Source: AP-15 sp963788085 (lineage in GTDB: Bacteria > Pseudomonadota > Alphaproteobacteria > ATCC43930 > CGMCC-115725). From it: a DNA stretch of 64,000 nt. Where the stretch lies: positions 1 to 64,000 of the forward strand of contig CAWBFS010000020.1 in NCBI GenBank assembly GCA_963788085.1, written 5' to 3'. Of this stretch, positions 16,812 to 25,748 are shown piece after piece. Every line of letters starts with the position of its first letter. The first letter of the stretch is position 1. The notes under the pieces were generated by a model. That model saw only the letters and a list, made by a program, of their open reading frames with translations. It did no database searches and was not told the DNA's origin. A program made the translations under genes and the position numbers.

Positions 16812-18791
16812 TCAGGACGATGACGGCACCGCTGCTTCCTGCTTCAATCTAGCGACGGCTTCGCCGAGCGCAAGGGCTTCCTGATCCTTGCCGCCGAGCC
16901 GGCGCAACGCAACCGATCGGTTTGCCGCCTCGCGCCGCCCGACGACCAGCATGATCGGGACCTTCGCGAGGCTGTGCTCGCGAACCTTGTAGGTGATCTT
17001 CTCGTTCCCCGCGTCGAGCTCCACCCTCAGCCCTGCGGCGGCGCATTCCCGGGCGACCTCTGCGGCATAGTCCGCCGACTCCGAAGTGATCGATGCGACG
17101 ACGACCTGGACCGGGGCGAGCCATAACGGGAAGCGGCCCGCGTAATGCTCGGTCAGAATGGCGATAAAGCGCTCCATCGAGCCCAGGATCGCCCGGTGCA
17201 GCATAACCGGCGTATGGCGCGCGCCATCCTCGCCGACATACACGGCTCCGAGCCGGCCGGGCATGTTGAAATCGAGCTGAACCGTGCCGCATTGCCATTG
17301 CCGGCCGAGCGCGTCGCGGAGGTGGAATTCGAGCTTCGGGCCGTAGAACGCACCCTCGCCCGGGTTGAGCGTATAGGTGAGGCCGGCCATCTCAACCGCG
17401 GCTTTCAAATCGTGCTCGGCACGGTCCCAGACCGCGTCGCTGCCGACCCGCACCGGCGGCCGGTCAGCGAATTTGATCTCGACATCCTCGAAACCGAAGT
17501 CGCGGTAGATCGACAACAGCAACTTGCAGCAGTCGATCGCTTCCCCGGTGACCTGATCTTCGGTGCAGAAGATATGCGCGTCGTCTTGGATGAAGCCGCG
17601 CACGCGCATCAACCCATGCAGCGCGCCCGACGGCTCATTCCGGTGGCAGCTGCCGAATTCGGCCAGCCGCAGCGGCAATTCACGGTAGCTTCGGAGCCGG
17701 TTGCCGAATATCAGTACATGGCCCGGGCAGTTCATCGGCTTGACCGCGAGCACCCGCTCGTCGCGGCTTTCGGCAATGAACATGTTCTCTCGGAAGTTCT
17801 CCCAATGGCCGGAGGCTTCCCACAGACTGCGATCGAGGAGCAACGGCCCGCGCACCTCCTGATAGCCGGCCGCGTCGAGCCGGCGGCGCATGTAAGCTTC
17901 GATTGTCCGGTAGAGGGTCCAGCCCTTCGGATGCCAGAAGACGCTGCCGACCGCCTCCTCACCCAGATGGAAGAGGTCGAGCTCGCGGCCGAGCCGCCGG
18001 TGGTCGCGGCGCTCCGCCTCTTCGAGCTGAAAGAGGTATTGATCGAGCTCATTCTGGCTCGCAAAGGCAGTGCCGTAGACGCGCTGCAGTTGGGCGTTTT
18101 TCGCGTCGCCGCGCCAATACGCGCCGGCGACGTTCATCAGCTTAAAGGCCTGGCCGAGATGGCCCGTCGAGGGCAGGTGCGGTCCGACGCAGAGATCGAC
18201 AAAATTGCCTTGCCGGTAGAGGCTGATCTGCTCGTCCGGCCTGGGATTTCGCCGATATACTCGGCCTTGTAGGCTTCGCCGATGCGGTCGAAGAACGCGA
18301 CCGCGGCGCCGCGGTCCCAGACCTCGCGCGTGATCTTCTCGTCGCGGCGCACGATTTCGCGCATGCGCGCTCTCGATCTTTTCGAGATCTTCCGGAGTAA
18401 ACGGCTCGGCGCGCGCGAAATCATAATAGAACCCGGTCTCGGTCGCCGGCCCAAACGTGACTTGCGTGTCGGGGTAGAGTTCCTTCACCGCCTCCGCCAT
18501 GACATGGGCGGCATCGTGACGCAAAATTTCGAGCCCTTCCGTCGTCTCGCGCGTGATGATCGCAACGGCCGCGTCGTGGTCGATAACGGTCGCGAGATCG
18601 CGCACCCGGCCGTCGACCCGGATCGCGATCGCGGCCTTGCCAAGTCCCGGCCCAATAGCGGCGGCAATTTTGGCGCCAGTGACTGGGCCGGCAAATTCGA
18701 GCTGTTTGCCGTCGGGCAGTGTCACGACGACCGGCGTCTGATCCCGGTCTATCGGCTCCTGAAGAACTTTGTCTACATTCATCGCAGACAT
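16812..18791 (-). CDS. thrS: Threonyl-tRNA synthetase, with a compensated double frameshift
   Basis: 659 residues. N-terminal TGS domain (VVVTLPDGKQLEFAGPVTGA), editing domain (LRHDAAHVMAEAVKELYP), catalytic core (MNCPGHVLIFGNRLRSYREL; VRGFIQDDAHIFC) and anticodon domain (VVVASITSESADYAAEVARE). Between ~18369 and ~18245 the homologous sequence (MREIVRRDEKITREVWDRG ... EYIGEIPG) lies in another frame: one extra base near 18369 and one missing near 18245 cancel out. Because this enzyme is essential, the pair is probably sequence error. Confidence 0.95.
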   Translation of the reverse strand: MSAMNVDKVLQEPIDRDQTPVVVTLPDGKQLEFAGPVTGAKIAAAIGPGLGKAAIAIRVDGRVRDLATVIDHDAAVAIITRETTEGLEILRHDAAHVMAEAVKELYPDTQVTFGPATETGFYYDFARAEPFTPEDLEKIESAHARNRAPRREDHARGLGPRRRGRVLRPHRRSLQGRVYRRNPRPDEQISLYRQGNFVDLCVGPHLPSTGHLGQAFKLMNVAGAYWRGDAKNAQLQRVYGTAFASQNELDQYLFQLEEAERRDHRRLGRELDLFHLGEEAVGSVFWHPKGWTLYRTIEAYMRRRLDAAGYQEVRGPLLLDRSLWEASGHWENFRENMFIAESRDERVLAVKPMNCPGHVLIFGNRLRSYRELPLRLAEFGSCHRNEPSGALHGLMRVRGFIQDDAHIFCTEDQVTGEAIDCCKLLLSIYRDFGFEDVEIKFADRPPVRVGSDAVWDRAEHDLKAAVEMAGLTYTLNPGEGAFYGPKLEFHLRDALGRQWQCGTVQLDFNMPGRLGAVYVGEDGARHTPVMLHRAILGSMERFIAILTEHYAGRFPLWLAPVQVVVASITSESADYAAEVARECAAAGLRVELDAGNEKITYKVREHSLAKVPIMLVVGRREAANRSVALRRLGGKDQEALALGEAVARLKQEAAVPSSS

Positions 18792-20063
18792 TTAATAATT
18801 CGGGTCTTCCCGGCGAAGGAGCCGAGGCCTGTGGTGCTGCTTTTAAGCCGTAGGCAATGCGTCCTGCCAGAACCAATTCGAAGTTTCCTCCGATCGCGCG
18901 CCAGCAGCTCTTCGTAGACTTCGATCGTGCGGGCGCACATGGCCTCGCGCGTGAAATTAGTTGCAATATGCGCCATTGCGCGTCGGCCCAGTTGCTGACG
19001 CTCCGTCTGACCCGAGTAAGAGAGCCTCGCTGATCGCCGCGGCGAGAGCGGCGGGATCGCGCGGCGGCACGAGCCAGCCGGTGATCCCCGGCACGATCGT
19101 CTCGCGGGCGCCGCCGTGATCGGTGGCGATAACGGGTCGGCCCATCGCCTGCGCCTCGGCGATGACGCGGCCGAACCCTTCGGGCTCACGCGAGGCTGAG
19201 ACGACGACATCGGCCAGCATGTAGGCGGCCGGCATGTCCCGGCATTCCTCGACGATGCGGAAGAGGCCGGCCAGCCCGTTCTCGTCGATTGCCGCCTCGA
19301 GTTCGCGGCGGAACCCGGCGCGCTGTTCGGAGCCCGCGAGAACACAACAGATATCCGTGCGGCCAAGGATCGCGATGGCTGCGATAAAATCGAGCCCGCC
19401 TTTCCATCGCGTCAGCCGGCCGGGAAGCATTACGACGGGCATGCCGTCGGGCAGGCGCCATTGGCGGGCAAGGTTGACGATGCGCTGCGCGCCGACCCGG
19501 TTGGGATCGAAGATTTCGAGATCGACGCCGCGCGGGATCGTTCGCAGCCGGTCGCGGCCGACCCCATAGACATCAGCGGCGTGGTCGGCGACGAAATCCG
19601 AGATCGCAATCACCCGGTCACCCCGCGCCATAACGGAGTTATATCGCCGCTTCAGTGCTGTGCGCGCGCCATAGGCATTGTGAAAGGTCGTCACGAAGCA
19701 ACGCCCGGTCGCACGAGCGGCCGCGCAGGCACTCCAAGCCGGGGCACGGCTGCGGGCATGGACGATGTCGACGCCGAACTGCCGTATCAGACGCACCAAT
19801 TCCGCCGTGTTGCGTCGCATGATCAGCGGGTTTTTCGAGGCGAGCGGCAGGGTCAGATGCATCGCACCTGCCCGTGCGATTTCGCGTTCCAGGGGACCTC
19901 CTCCGGAAGCGACACAGGAGGTCCATCCCGCCACGACGAGCGCTTCCGCGAGCTCGATAGTGCCGCGCTCGGCGCCGCCGGAGACGAGATTGGGGAGAAT
20001 TTGCAGCGCTACCGGAGCGCGCCCTGCCGGCGCAACGGGCGCAATGGTATCATCGATGCTCAT
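18779..20063 (-). CDS. Glycosyltransferase family 4 (GT-B), one frameshift
   Basis: About 425 residues. N-terminal acceptor domain (LQILPNLVSGGAERGTIELA, HARSRAPAWSACAAA) and C-terminal nucleotide-sugar domain (VVMLPGRLTRWKGGLDFIAA; SREPEGFGRVIAEAQAMGRP with the EX7E motif; ATDHGGARETIVPG). Near 19020 the frame moves; removing one T in CTCTTAC restores RQQLGRRAMAHIATNFTREA and continues to a stop at 18779, overlapping thrS by 13 bases. Likely role is lipopolysaccharide or exopolysaccharide synthesis. The hydrolase gene diverges 21 bases away. Confidence 0.85.
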
Positions 20064-20084
20064 TCCGGCCGGCCGGTATCCCCG

Positions 20085-20842
20085 ATGAGTTCTGCCGCCA
20101 CTCTAACACGGCAGGATGGAGCAACCATCGCTTACCACCGGCTTGCCGGATCGGGCCCGGGCGTCGTGTTCCTGGCCGGGTTTCGCTCCGACATGACCGG
20201 CACCAAAGCCCTTTATCTCGAGGATTACTGCCGCCGCCGCGGGCAGGCCTATCTGCGGTTCGATTATTTCGGCCATGGCGCATCGAGCGGCGATGCCGCA
20301 AGCGGCACGATCGGCCGCTGGTCAGACGACGCGATGGCGGTTCTCGATTCGCTGACGGAAGGGCCGCAGGTGCTGGTCGGGTCGAGCATGGGCGGGTGGA
20401 TCATGCTGCTCGCCGCGCTCGCGAGGCCGTCGCGGGTTTATGGGCTCGTCGGCATTGCGGCAGCGCCGGACTTCACAGAGGATCTCGTCTGGCCGCGCCT
20501 CGATCCGGCCCAGCAGCGGCAATTGCGCGACACCGGCACCGTGACGTTGCCCTCGGAATACAATCCGGCTGGCTACACCTATCGGCTGAGCCTCTTCGAG
20601 GACGGCTGGCGGCATCTGGTGATGCGCCGAGGCGATCGCGCTCGATTGCCCCGTGCGGCTGTTGCATGGCATGAGCGACGCCTCCGTCCCGTGGCAGACG
20701 AGCCTATCGCTCGCCGAGCGCCTCGCGAGCCGCGATGTCGTGGTCACCCTGGTCAAGGACGGCGACCACCGGCTGTCGCGCGAAGCCGGACCTCGAGCGG
20801 CTCGGCCGAACACTCGACGACCTCCTCGGAAGCGTGCGCTGA
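20085..20842 (+). CDS. Alpha/beta hydrolase, two frameshifts
   Basis: About 250 residues. AYHRLAGSGPGVVFLAGFRSD, the oxyanion region RFDYFGHGASSG, the nucleophile elbow VGSSMGGWIMLLAALA, then after a break near 20630 CPVRLLHGMSDASVPWQTSL (acid) and LVKDGDHRLSREA (His), and after a second break near 20788 DLERLGRTLDDLLGSVR and stop. Removing one C and one G restores a complete Ser-Asp-His hydrolase. This subgroup resembles small esterases; the substrate is unknown. It converges on the peptidase gene. Confidence 0.82.
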
Positions 20843-20850
20843 ACTCGTTT

Positions 20851-22842
20851 CTACGAGACACGGAATTCCAGCCGCTGATCCGTCAGAAACGTCGCGTAAA
20901 AATAGAGTTCAGCGTCGAGCGCCCGCTTGATGTTGTCGGCGCGGCGGAACCCGTGCTGCTCACCGTCAAACAACAGATAGAGGAACGGGATCCGGCGCCG
21001 GCGAAGCGCATCGACCATCTCCTCGGCCTGTTGCGGCGGCACGACCCTGTCCTCGGCGCCCTGGAAGAAGGCGACCGGCGCCGCGAGCAGCCGCGCGCTG
21101 TGGATCGGGGATCGGGCCACATAGAGGTCCCTGCGCTGGGGGTAAGGCCCGATCAGGCCATCGAGATAGCGCGACTCGAATTTGTGCGTATCCTTTGCGA
21201 GTGCCTCCAGATCGCTGATGCCGTAATAGCTGGCGCCGGTCTTGAATTCCTTGCGGAACGTCAATGCCGCCAGTGTGGTATAGCCGCCCGCGCTGGCACC
21301 GCTGATCGCCCAACGTTCCGGGGCGACCCGTCCCGTTGCCGCGAGGTGGCGCGCGCCGTTCACACAATCGGCTACGTCGACGACGCCCCAGCTCCCCTGC
21401 AACCGCAGCCGGTACTCGCGGCCATAGCCGGTGCTGCCGCCGTAATTGACGTCGAGCACGGCGAAGCCGCGGCTGGTCCAATACTGCGTCCCCCAGCTGA
21501 GGGTCGGAGAGGCGGCCGCAGTCGGCCCGCCGTGGCAATGCACGAGCAGTGGCGGAAGTTCGCCGGCGGGCGCGGCGAAGTCGGCGTTTTGCGGGGGGTA
21601 GAACAAGCCGTGCGCCTGCTGTCCGTTATCAGTGTCGAATGTCACCGGCTCCGGCGCGGATAAGTACTTGCGGCAGGCCTCGACATCCTGAGTGGTCGAG
21701 AGCTGCAAATTCTTTGCCCGCCCGGAGGGTAGGTGCAGCTCGACGACGGCTGGCGGCGTGGTCGGCGAACCACCAGCGAAGTAGACCCGTTCGGCGGTCG
21801 CGCGGACAAAGGAGATGTCCTCGTATTTTGTCGGAATGGGACGGGCTTCGAGCGAAGCAAGGTCGACGATGCTCATCCGGTGAACCCCATCCTGCACGTA
21901 GCTGCACACCAGCTGGCTCGCCGAAGTGAACGCGAAGGTGGACATGCGGAACACCCACTGCGCTCTGCCGAATTCCGCCGCGAGCGGATAAACCGGCTCG
22001 ATCCGGGCGGAATTGTCCATTGCGTCGCCGCGCAGACGGAACAGGTTCCACCATCTCCCCTCGAGCGAGCGCTGGGCGCGATCGGAGACGAAATAAAGCG
22101 TGCCGCCGGGCGACCATTCGGGTTGGAAGATCAACTCGTCCTCTCCGCCCGCGACAAGGCGCTTGTTGCCGACCGAGCCATCGGCGGCACATTGGCCCAC
22201 CCATAATTCGCACCCGATCCAGGGCATGCTGGGGTGGCTCCATTCGAGCCAAGCGAGCTGGCTGCCGTCCGGACTGAGACGCGGCGCGACATAAAAATCC
22301 CGTCCCGCCTGCAGCACCCGCTGCGGCTGCGATCCGTCGAGCGAACTTTGGACCAGGGTGTTGACCGGCTCCAGAGCGGCCGTAGTGTGGTCCTCGCGCA
22401 CCCAAATCATCCGCCCGCGCCGCGCGTCCATCACACCGTCGGCATAGCGCAGTCCTCGCGGCCGAGCAGGGTCAGGGGTGATTGCAACGGGCGTCCCTCC
22501 CAACTCCTGGCGATAGAGGCGCTGGTCTGCGTCGTTGCAGAAATAAACGACGCCGTTGGCGACGAGGTAGGAACCGCCGCCATATTCATGGACGCGTGTC
22601 CGCACGCTGAAAGTCGCTTCGCCAGCGCCTGCCATCGGCGGGGTGACGTCGACCATGCTGTCGCCGGCGCGTCGGACGATTACCGATCGCCCATTCTCCC
22701 GAGGGCGCGACTCCAGCCAATAGACATCGGAGCCGTCGAGCAGGATGCCGCTGAGCCCGATAGTCGACGCGACGATCAGGTCGGAAGTGATCGGCGAGGA
22801 CCAAGAACCATACGGCGCTGTCTGTGGGTTGGGCATGACCAC
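20851..22842 (-). CDS. S9-family (prolyl-oligopeptidase-type) serine peptidase
   Basis: 663 residues. Residues ~1-370 are a beta-propeller (repeats such as APRLSPDGSQLAWLEWSHP and FQPEWSPGGTLYFVSDRAQR). The C-terminal hydrolase domain has the nucleophile in WAISGASAGGYTTLAALTF, the acid in FFQGAEDRVVPPQQAEEM and the His in FDGEQHGFRRADNIKRAL. No signal peptide is visible, so it is probably cytosolic and cleaves short peptides after dipeptide or acylated N-termini. Intact and single-gene. Confidence 0.92.
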   Translation of the reverse strand: MVMPNPQTAPYGSWSSPITSDLIVASTIGLSGILLDGSDVYWLESRPRENGRSVIVRRAGDSMVDVTPPMAGAGEATFSVRTRVHEYGGGSYLVANGVVYFCNDADQRLYRQELGGTPVAITPDPARPRGLRYADGVMDARRGRMIWVREDHTTAALEPVNTLVQSSLDGSQPQRVLQAGRDFYVAPRLSPDGSQLAWLEWSHPSMPWIGCELWVGQCAADGSVGNKRLVAGGEDELIFQPEWSPGGTLYFVSDRAQRSLEGRWWNLFRLRGDAMDNSARIEPVYPLAAEFGRAQWVFRMSTFAFTSASQLVCSYVQDGVHRMSIVDLASLEARPIPTKYEDISFVRATAERVYFAGGSPTTPPAVVELHLPSGRAKNLQLSTTQDVEACRKYLSAPEPVTFDTDNGQQAHGLFYPPQNADFAAPAGELPPLLVHCHGGPTAAASPTLSWGTQYWTSRGFAVLDVNYGGSTGYGREYRLRLQGSWGVVDVADCVNGARHLAATGRVAPERWAISGASAGGYTTLAALTFRKEFKTGASYYGISDLEALAKDTHKFESRYLDGLIGPYPQRRDLYVARSPIHSARLLAAPVAFFQGAEDRVVPPQQAEEMVDALRRRRIPFLYLLFDGEQHGFRRADNIKRALDAELYFYATFLTDQRLEFRVS

Positions 22843-22945
22843 CTCTAGGCGATCGGCCGACGCTTTTCGCAGCCTTGTTGCGGCAGTGGTATCAGCTTGC
22901 CGTCAAAATGTGAGCGGCTAATGATTCGGGTAGCCCTGCCGGCGG

Positions 22946-23602
22946 TTAGAACTCGTATTTGTCGATGATCATCGGCTCGTTGCGGGCGGCGGCGATCCAT
23001 TCCTGCATTGCCGGAAGCGCCATTATGGTCTCGCAATAGGTGTCCGCGTCGCGCTCTAACTCGAGCTTGTACGTCCGGAACCGGGTCACCACCGGGGCGT
23101 AGGTTGCATCGGCAATGCTGAAGTGACCGAACAAGAAATCGCCTTTGCCTTCACCAAAGCGTTTGCGGCAGTCGCGCCAAATCGACATGACGCGATTGAC
23201 TTCCGCCTGAACATCCGGTGTGACGCCGCGATTGGGGAAGCTCGAGCGTACATTCATCGGCAAATGGGCGCGCAGAGCCTGAAATCCTGAATGCAATTCG
23301 GCGCAAACCGAGCGGGCGACTGCCCGCGCGTCGTGATCGCGCGGCCACAGCTGAAACGTCGGGAACAACTCCGCCAGGTACTCGCAGATAGCCAGACTGT
23401 CCCAGACGACGAGCTCGCCGTGCCGCAGGGCCGGCACGGTTCCCGACGGCGAATATTTCATGATCGTCGCCTTGCTCGTCGGCTCGTAGAGCGGAATGAC
23501 GATTTCGTCGAACGCTACCCCGGTCTGCTTGAGAACGAGCCAAGGCCGCAGCGACCAGGACGAGTAGTTCTTGTTTCCCAGATAGATCGTGAAATCAGCC
23601 AT
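22946..23602 (-). CDS. Glutathione S-transferase family protein
   Basis: 218 residues. Thioredoxin-like N-terminal domain starting FTIYLGNKNYSSWSLRPWLV, with serines instead of a cysteine at the active site, and the glutathione-binding ESxx-like segment VWDSLAICEYLAELFPTFQ. The C-terminal helical domain follows (FGHFSIADATYAPVVTRFRT). It lies just downstream of tRNA-Sec on the same strand but shows no in-frame UGA, so it is not evidently a selenoprotein. Confidence 0.9.
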   Translation of the reverse strand: MADFTIYLGNKNYSSWSLRPWLVLKQTGVAFDEIVIPLYEPTSKATIMKYSPSGTVPALRHGELVVWDSLAICEYLAELFPTFQLWPRDHDARAVARSVCAELHSGFQALRAHLPMNVRSSFPNRGVTPDVQAEVNRVMSIWRDCRKRFGEGKGDFLFGHFSIADATYAPVVTRFRTYKLELERDADTYCETIMALPAMQEWIAAARNEPMIIDKYEF

Positions 23603-23668
23603 CAGGCGCGCCCTGCTCAGCTATGGGAGCCCACTCTGACGATAACCGGCGCCGCACGCAATGGACGG

Positions 23669-23759
23669 CGGAAGAGGCAGGAGTCGAACCTACCGAGGAC
23701 GCCTGGCGCCCTCCAACGGGTTTGAAGCCCGCGCAAGTCACCGGACCCGATGCTCTTCC
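23669..23759 (-). tRNA. selC: tRNA-Sec (anticodon UCA)
   Basis: 91 bases on the minus strand. The acceptor pairs GGAAGAG with CTCTTCC and discriminator G; CCA is not encoded. The D arm has a 6-pair stem with a 4-base loop (CGGT), diagnostic of tRNA-Sec. The anticodon stem GCGGG/CCCGT carries loop CTTCAAA, giving UCA. A long variable arm (GAGGGCG-CCAGG-CGTCCTC) and a TTCGACT T-loop follow. The eighth acceptor pair that bacterial tRNA-Sec normally has appears as C opposite C. It lies 60 bases downstream of selB. Confidence 0.95.
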
Positions 23760-23819
23760 GAGATCGATATTGCAGGTTCTTTGCATCGGATCAAAGGTCA
23801 AAGCGGCCGCCTTTCTCGG

Positions 23820-25748
23820 TCAGGCGAACACCTCGCTGCCGCGCAGCACGATGCGCGCGTCACCGGTCCGCTGGGTTGCCCCCATCTTATCCAGATACTC
23901 GAGGATCTGGATTGTCAGATTGCGGCCGATGCCGCAACGGTCCCTGAAGGTCGCGGCGGTGAATGTGCCCTCGGGTGAGCTGTCGGCGAGCTCGCGCGCG
24001 ATTTCCGCGAGGCGCGCGAGGGTCTCGGGCAGAAAGAAGCGGTTGTCGGCGACCCGGGCGACCCGGCCCAGCCGCTCGGCGCGGCTGAGAAAGCGCTCCA
24101 CCGCCTCGGGTTCGAGTTCGAGCGCGGCGGCCAGCTCACGAATTCGCGGTACCCGTAGATCCGCGGCGGCGAGCAGCGGGTGAACACGCTCCCAGAGCCG
24201 CTCATCCGACCGGGTCAGCCGAGGCTGGTGCTCGGGCAAGCGCCATATCGCGCCCTGCCGTACGACGCGGCCCGCCCCGGCGAGCTCGGCGAGCGCCGCG
24301 TCGAGCGCCGCCTCGGGAGCCGCCCCTGGAGCCGCCCCGCGGAACTGCGCGATTAAGGCCGGCCGGCTGGGCCCGAGCGCGTCGGGCTGCGCCCGGTGCC
24401 AGGCGCCGAGTGCGTCGATGATCTTGTCGCCCAGCGCGGCCAGTCGCTCCAGGGTCACCGCAACCGGAGCGCGCGCCGGTCCGACACGCAGAAATCCCCC
24501 CGCTTCGATCAGACGATCGAGCTCGCTCGGCGCCAAGTTGCGCGCCAGGGCGAATTTCGCTAGATCGACCACACCTTCGACCGCGAGCAGGCGAGCCAGC
24601 GCCTGCGCCGGGTCTGTCGTGGCGAGCGCCCCGAGCACCGCGAGGCGGCCGGTTGCCGGCGCCCTCGGCGCGGCGCAAACGGATCGACGACGCGGCCGCC
24701 CGCCAAGGTGCGCCGGGCGGCGTGGTCGCGCAGCACCGCCCGGTCGCCGCACAGCGCACCGACCGGGTGCTCCAGGTCGAGCTGCACGAAACCGCTCTCG
24801 CCCGGAGCAATTTCCCGGCGACCCGAGCACTGCCGCACGACCGACGGTGTCTGTCGTGCCGAGGTGCAGATGGACCGGCAGCCCGTCGCGCAGCGGCGCT
24901 TCGGCGTAACGCGAGACGCGCAACGAGAGGTCGAGACGCGTTGTCGGCGCGTGCCGTTCCGCCGCAAGGATCCAGTCCCCACGGCGTGGCTCGCCGCCCT
25001 CCGGAAAGGAACCGGCAAGGTTGATCGCGCAGCGCTCGCCAGCGGCGGCGGCCTCGATCGGACGGTTGTGTCCGTGCAATCCGCGGACCCGCACGGGTGT
25101 GCCCTGCGGGCTGAGCACCAGCCGATCGCCCGGCGCCACTGTGCCGGCGGCTATCGTGCCGGTGACGACGAGCCCGATCCCGGGCAGGGTAAAGGCCCGG
25201 TCGATCGGCATCCGGAACAGACCCGATGAGGCCGCCCTCCGGCTGCGATCGGACGCGGTTTTTTGCAGATGCTCGGCGAGGGCGGGGATCCCCTCGCCGG
25301 TCCGGCTCGACACCGGGAAAATCGCCGGTTGCGGAAAACCTGCCGTTGCCAGTAGCGCGCCCGTCTCGGCTGCCACGGCGTCGGCGCGGCCGCGCTCGAC
25401 CCGGTCGATCTTGGTGACGACGCCCGTGATCTCGCCGATCCCGATCAGCTCCAATATATCGAGATGCTCGAGGGTCTGCGGGCGCGGCCCGTCATCGGCG
25501 GCGACGACCAGCAATATCCGGTCGATCGACAGCACGCCGGCCAGCATATTGGGCAGAAACCGCTCATGGCCGGGAACATCGACAAATCCCAGCTCGGCGC
25601 CGTCGGGCAAGGTGGCATAGGCGAAGCCCAGATCGATCGTCAGCCCACGCCGCTTCTCCTCGGGCAAGCGGTCGGCATCGACCCCGGTCAGCGCGCGGAT
25701 CAGCGCGGTCTTGCCGTGATCGATGTGACCGGCCGTCGCAAGGATCAT
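23820..25748 (-). CDS. selB: Selenocysteine-specific elongation factor SelB, compensated double frameshift
   Basis: 642 residues. GTPase motifs: ATAGHIDHGKTALIRAL (G1), VDVPGHERFLPN (G3), VTKIDRVERG (G4). EF-Tu-like domains 2-3 follow, then four C-terminal winged helices that bind the SECIS RNA hairpin (RCGIGRNLTIQILEYLDKMG, TGDARIVLRGSEVF). Between ~24840 and ~24672 homology (REIAPGESGFVQLDLEHPVG) is in another frame: one extra G and one missing base cancel. SelB delivers Sec-tRNA to UGA. Its ATG overlaps the selA stop as ATGA. Confidence 0.95.
   Translation of the reverse strand: MILATAGHIDHGKTALIRALTGVDADRLPEEKRRGLTIDLGFAYATLPDGAELGFVDVPGHERFLPNMLAGVLSIDRILLVVAADDGPRPQTLEHLDILELIGIGEITGVVTKIDRVERGRADAVAAETGALLATAGFPQPAIFPVSSRTGEGIPALAEHLQKTASDRSRRAASSGLFRMPIDRAFTLPGIGLVVTGTIAAGTVAPGDRLVLSPQGTPVRVRGLHGHNRPIEAAAAGERCAINLAGSFPEGGEPRRGDWILAAERHAPTTRLDLSLRVSRYAEAPLRDGLPVHLHLGTTDTVGRAAVLGSPGNCSGRERFRAARPGAPGRCAVRRPGGAARPRRPAHLGGRPRRRSVCAAPRAPATGRLAVLGALATTDPAQALARLLAVEGVVDLAKFALARNLAPSELDRLIEAGGFLRVGPARAPVAVTLERLAALGDKIIDALGAWHRAQPDALGPSRPALIAQFRGAAPGAAPEAALDAALAELAGAGRVVRQGAIWRLPEHQPRLTRSDERLWERVHPLLAAADLRVPRIRELAAALELEPEAVERFLSRAERLGRVARVADNRFFLPETLARLAEIARELADSSPEGTFTAATFRDRCGIGRNLTIQILEYLDKMGATQRTGDARIVLRGSEVFA

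Noticed and set aside
17145..18272. Long plus-strand open frame (375 codons) antisense to thrS
   Set aside because: Shadow of a GC-rich gene: the minus strand has full ThrRS homology, and the antisense protein has no recognisable motif or ribosome site.
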